In this document: piece after piece, positions 41,381 through 41,523 of the stretch
How the letters are laid out: every line of letters begins with the position of its first letter
Numbering within the stretch: the first letter of the stretch is position 1
Origin: DATFEN01 sp035691285
GTDB taxonomy: Bacteria > Acidobacteriota > Vicinamibacteria > Fen-336
Reading direction: 5' to 3'
DNA length: 41,523 nt
Assembly: GCA_035691285.1 (NCBI GenBank)
Contig: DASSJI010000110.1
Span: 1-41,523, forward strand
Translations under genes and position numbers: made by a program
Notes under the pieces: generated by a model
Databases searched by the model: none
Told to the model about the DNA's origin: nothing
The model's input: only the letters and a program-made list of their open reading frames with translations

Positions 41381-41523
41381 TCAGAGGCCGAAGCGGCTCG
41401 CGACCGCGCGCACGCTGCAATAGAGGTAGAAGACGAACCCCACCGCCAGCACCACGGTCGAGAGTCGACGGGGCCGGAGCGCGGGCGGGAACTCTCCGTA
41501 GAGCGCGACCGTGCCGACGAGCG
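41381..41523 (-). CDS. C-terminal end of a membrane protein, partial
   Basis: The last 143 bases encode, on the minus strand, the end of an unidentified protein: LVGTVALYGEFPPALRPRRL followed by STVVLAVGFVFYLYCSVRAV, a clear membrane helix, and a short cytoplasmic-looking tail AVASRFGL before the TGA at 41381-41383. The start lies beyond the window. It converges on the permease gene with 13 bp between stop codons. Confidence 0.5.
   Translation of the reverse strand, partial: LVGTVALYGEFPPALRPRRLSTVVLAVGFVFYLYCSVRAVASRFGL

Overview
This very GC-rich window most likely comes from an Acidobacteriota chromosome, perhaps the Vicinamibacteria or Thermoanaerobaculia side of the phylum. The best marker is the PadR regulator followed by a roughly 880-residue duplicated MacB/FtsX-type permease (38390-41367), the 'Acidobacterial duplicated orphan permease' pairing. 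Two receptor-type Ser/Thr kinases with TolB-like propellers and many Tat-type exported enzymes agree with that. No tRNA, rRNA or CRISPR array was recognised. All identifications come from reading the sequence; no database search was run.

Layout. 1-1609 (minus): a PNPOx-like flavoprotein, a DUF1059 protein and an ECF sigma factor, all broken by single-base frameshifts. About 1690-1890: the C-terminal scrap of an IS91-type transposase. 2050-6189 (plus): a kinase-propeller protein, a 69-residue peptide and a radical SAM/SPASM enzyme, closely spaced. 6223-8560: a graveyard with an RpoD region-4 fragment, a second IS91 transposase relic, a broken hypothetical gene, a small zinc-ribbon gene and a methyltransferase remnant. 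8561-9802: an AAA/DUF4143 ATPase behind a strong promoter and a perfect inverted repeat. 9949-12616 (minus): a second kinase-propeller gene with one frameshift. 12725-13708: an exported arginase-like protein. 13713-14364 (minus): a VapBC toxin-antitoxin pair.

14416-21644 (minus) and 21766-25185 (plus) are two operons diverging from a 121-bp region. The minus operon encodes two SBP_bac_3 binding proteins, an M19 dipeptidase-like protein, a TonB receptor, a PEP-mutase/ICL-family enzyme and PhoD. The plus operon encodes two Tat-exported HisC-like PLP enzymes and an ACMSD-like amidohydrolase. A nucleotidyltransferase pair (25197-25972, minus) and a Tat-exported class V PLP enzyme (26038-27327) follow.

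27247-33009 (minus) is the most interesting unit: an ATP/ADP-translocase-like membrane protein fused to HEAT repeats and two cyclic-nucleotide-binding-type domains, an exported kinase-like protein and an exported Shewanella-like PPP phosphatase, tightly coupled. It could be a self-contained extracytoplasmic phosphorylation system. Beyond it lie a YtcJ-type amidohydrolase (minus), a sulfatase-superfamily lipoprotein with threonine at the nucleophile position and an exported formamidase (plus), the PadR/permease pair, and the end of a membrane protein (minus).

Several transcription units show a -10-like hexamer ending exactly 6 nt before an ATG or GTG, which suggests leaderless mRNAs are common in this genome.
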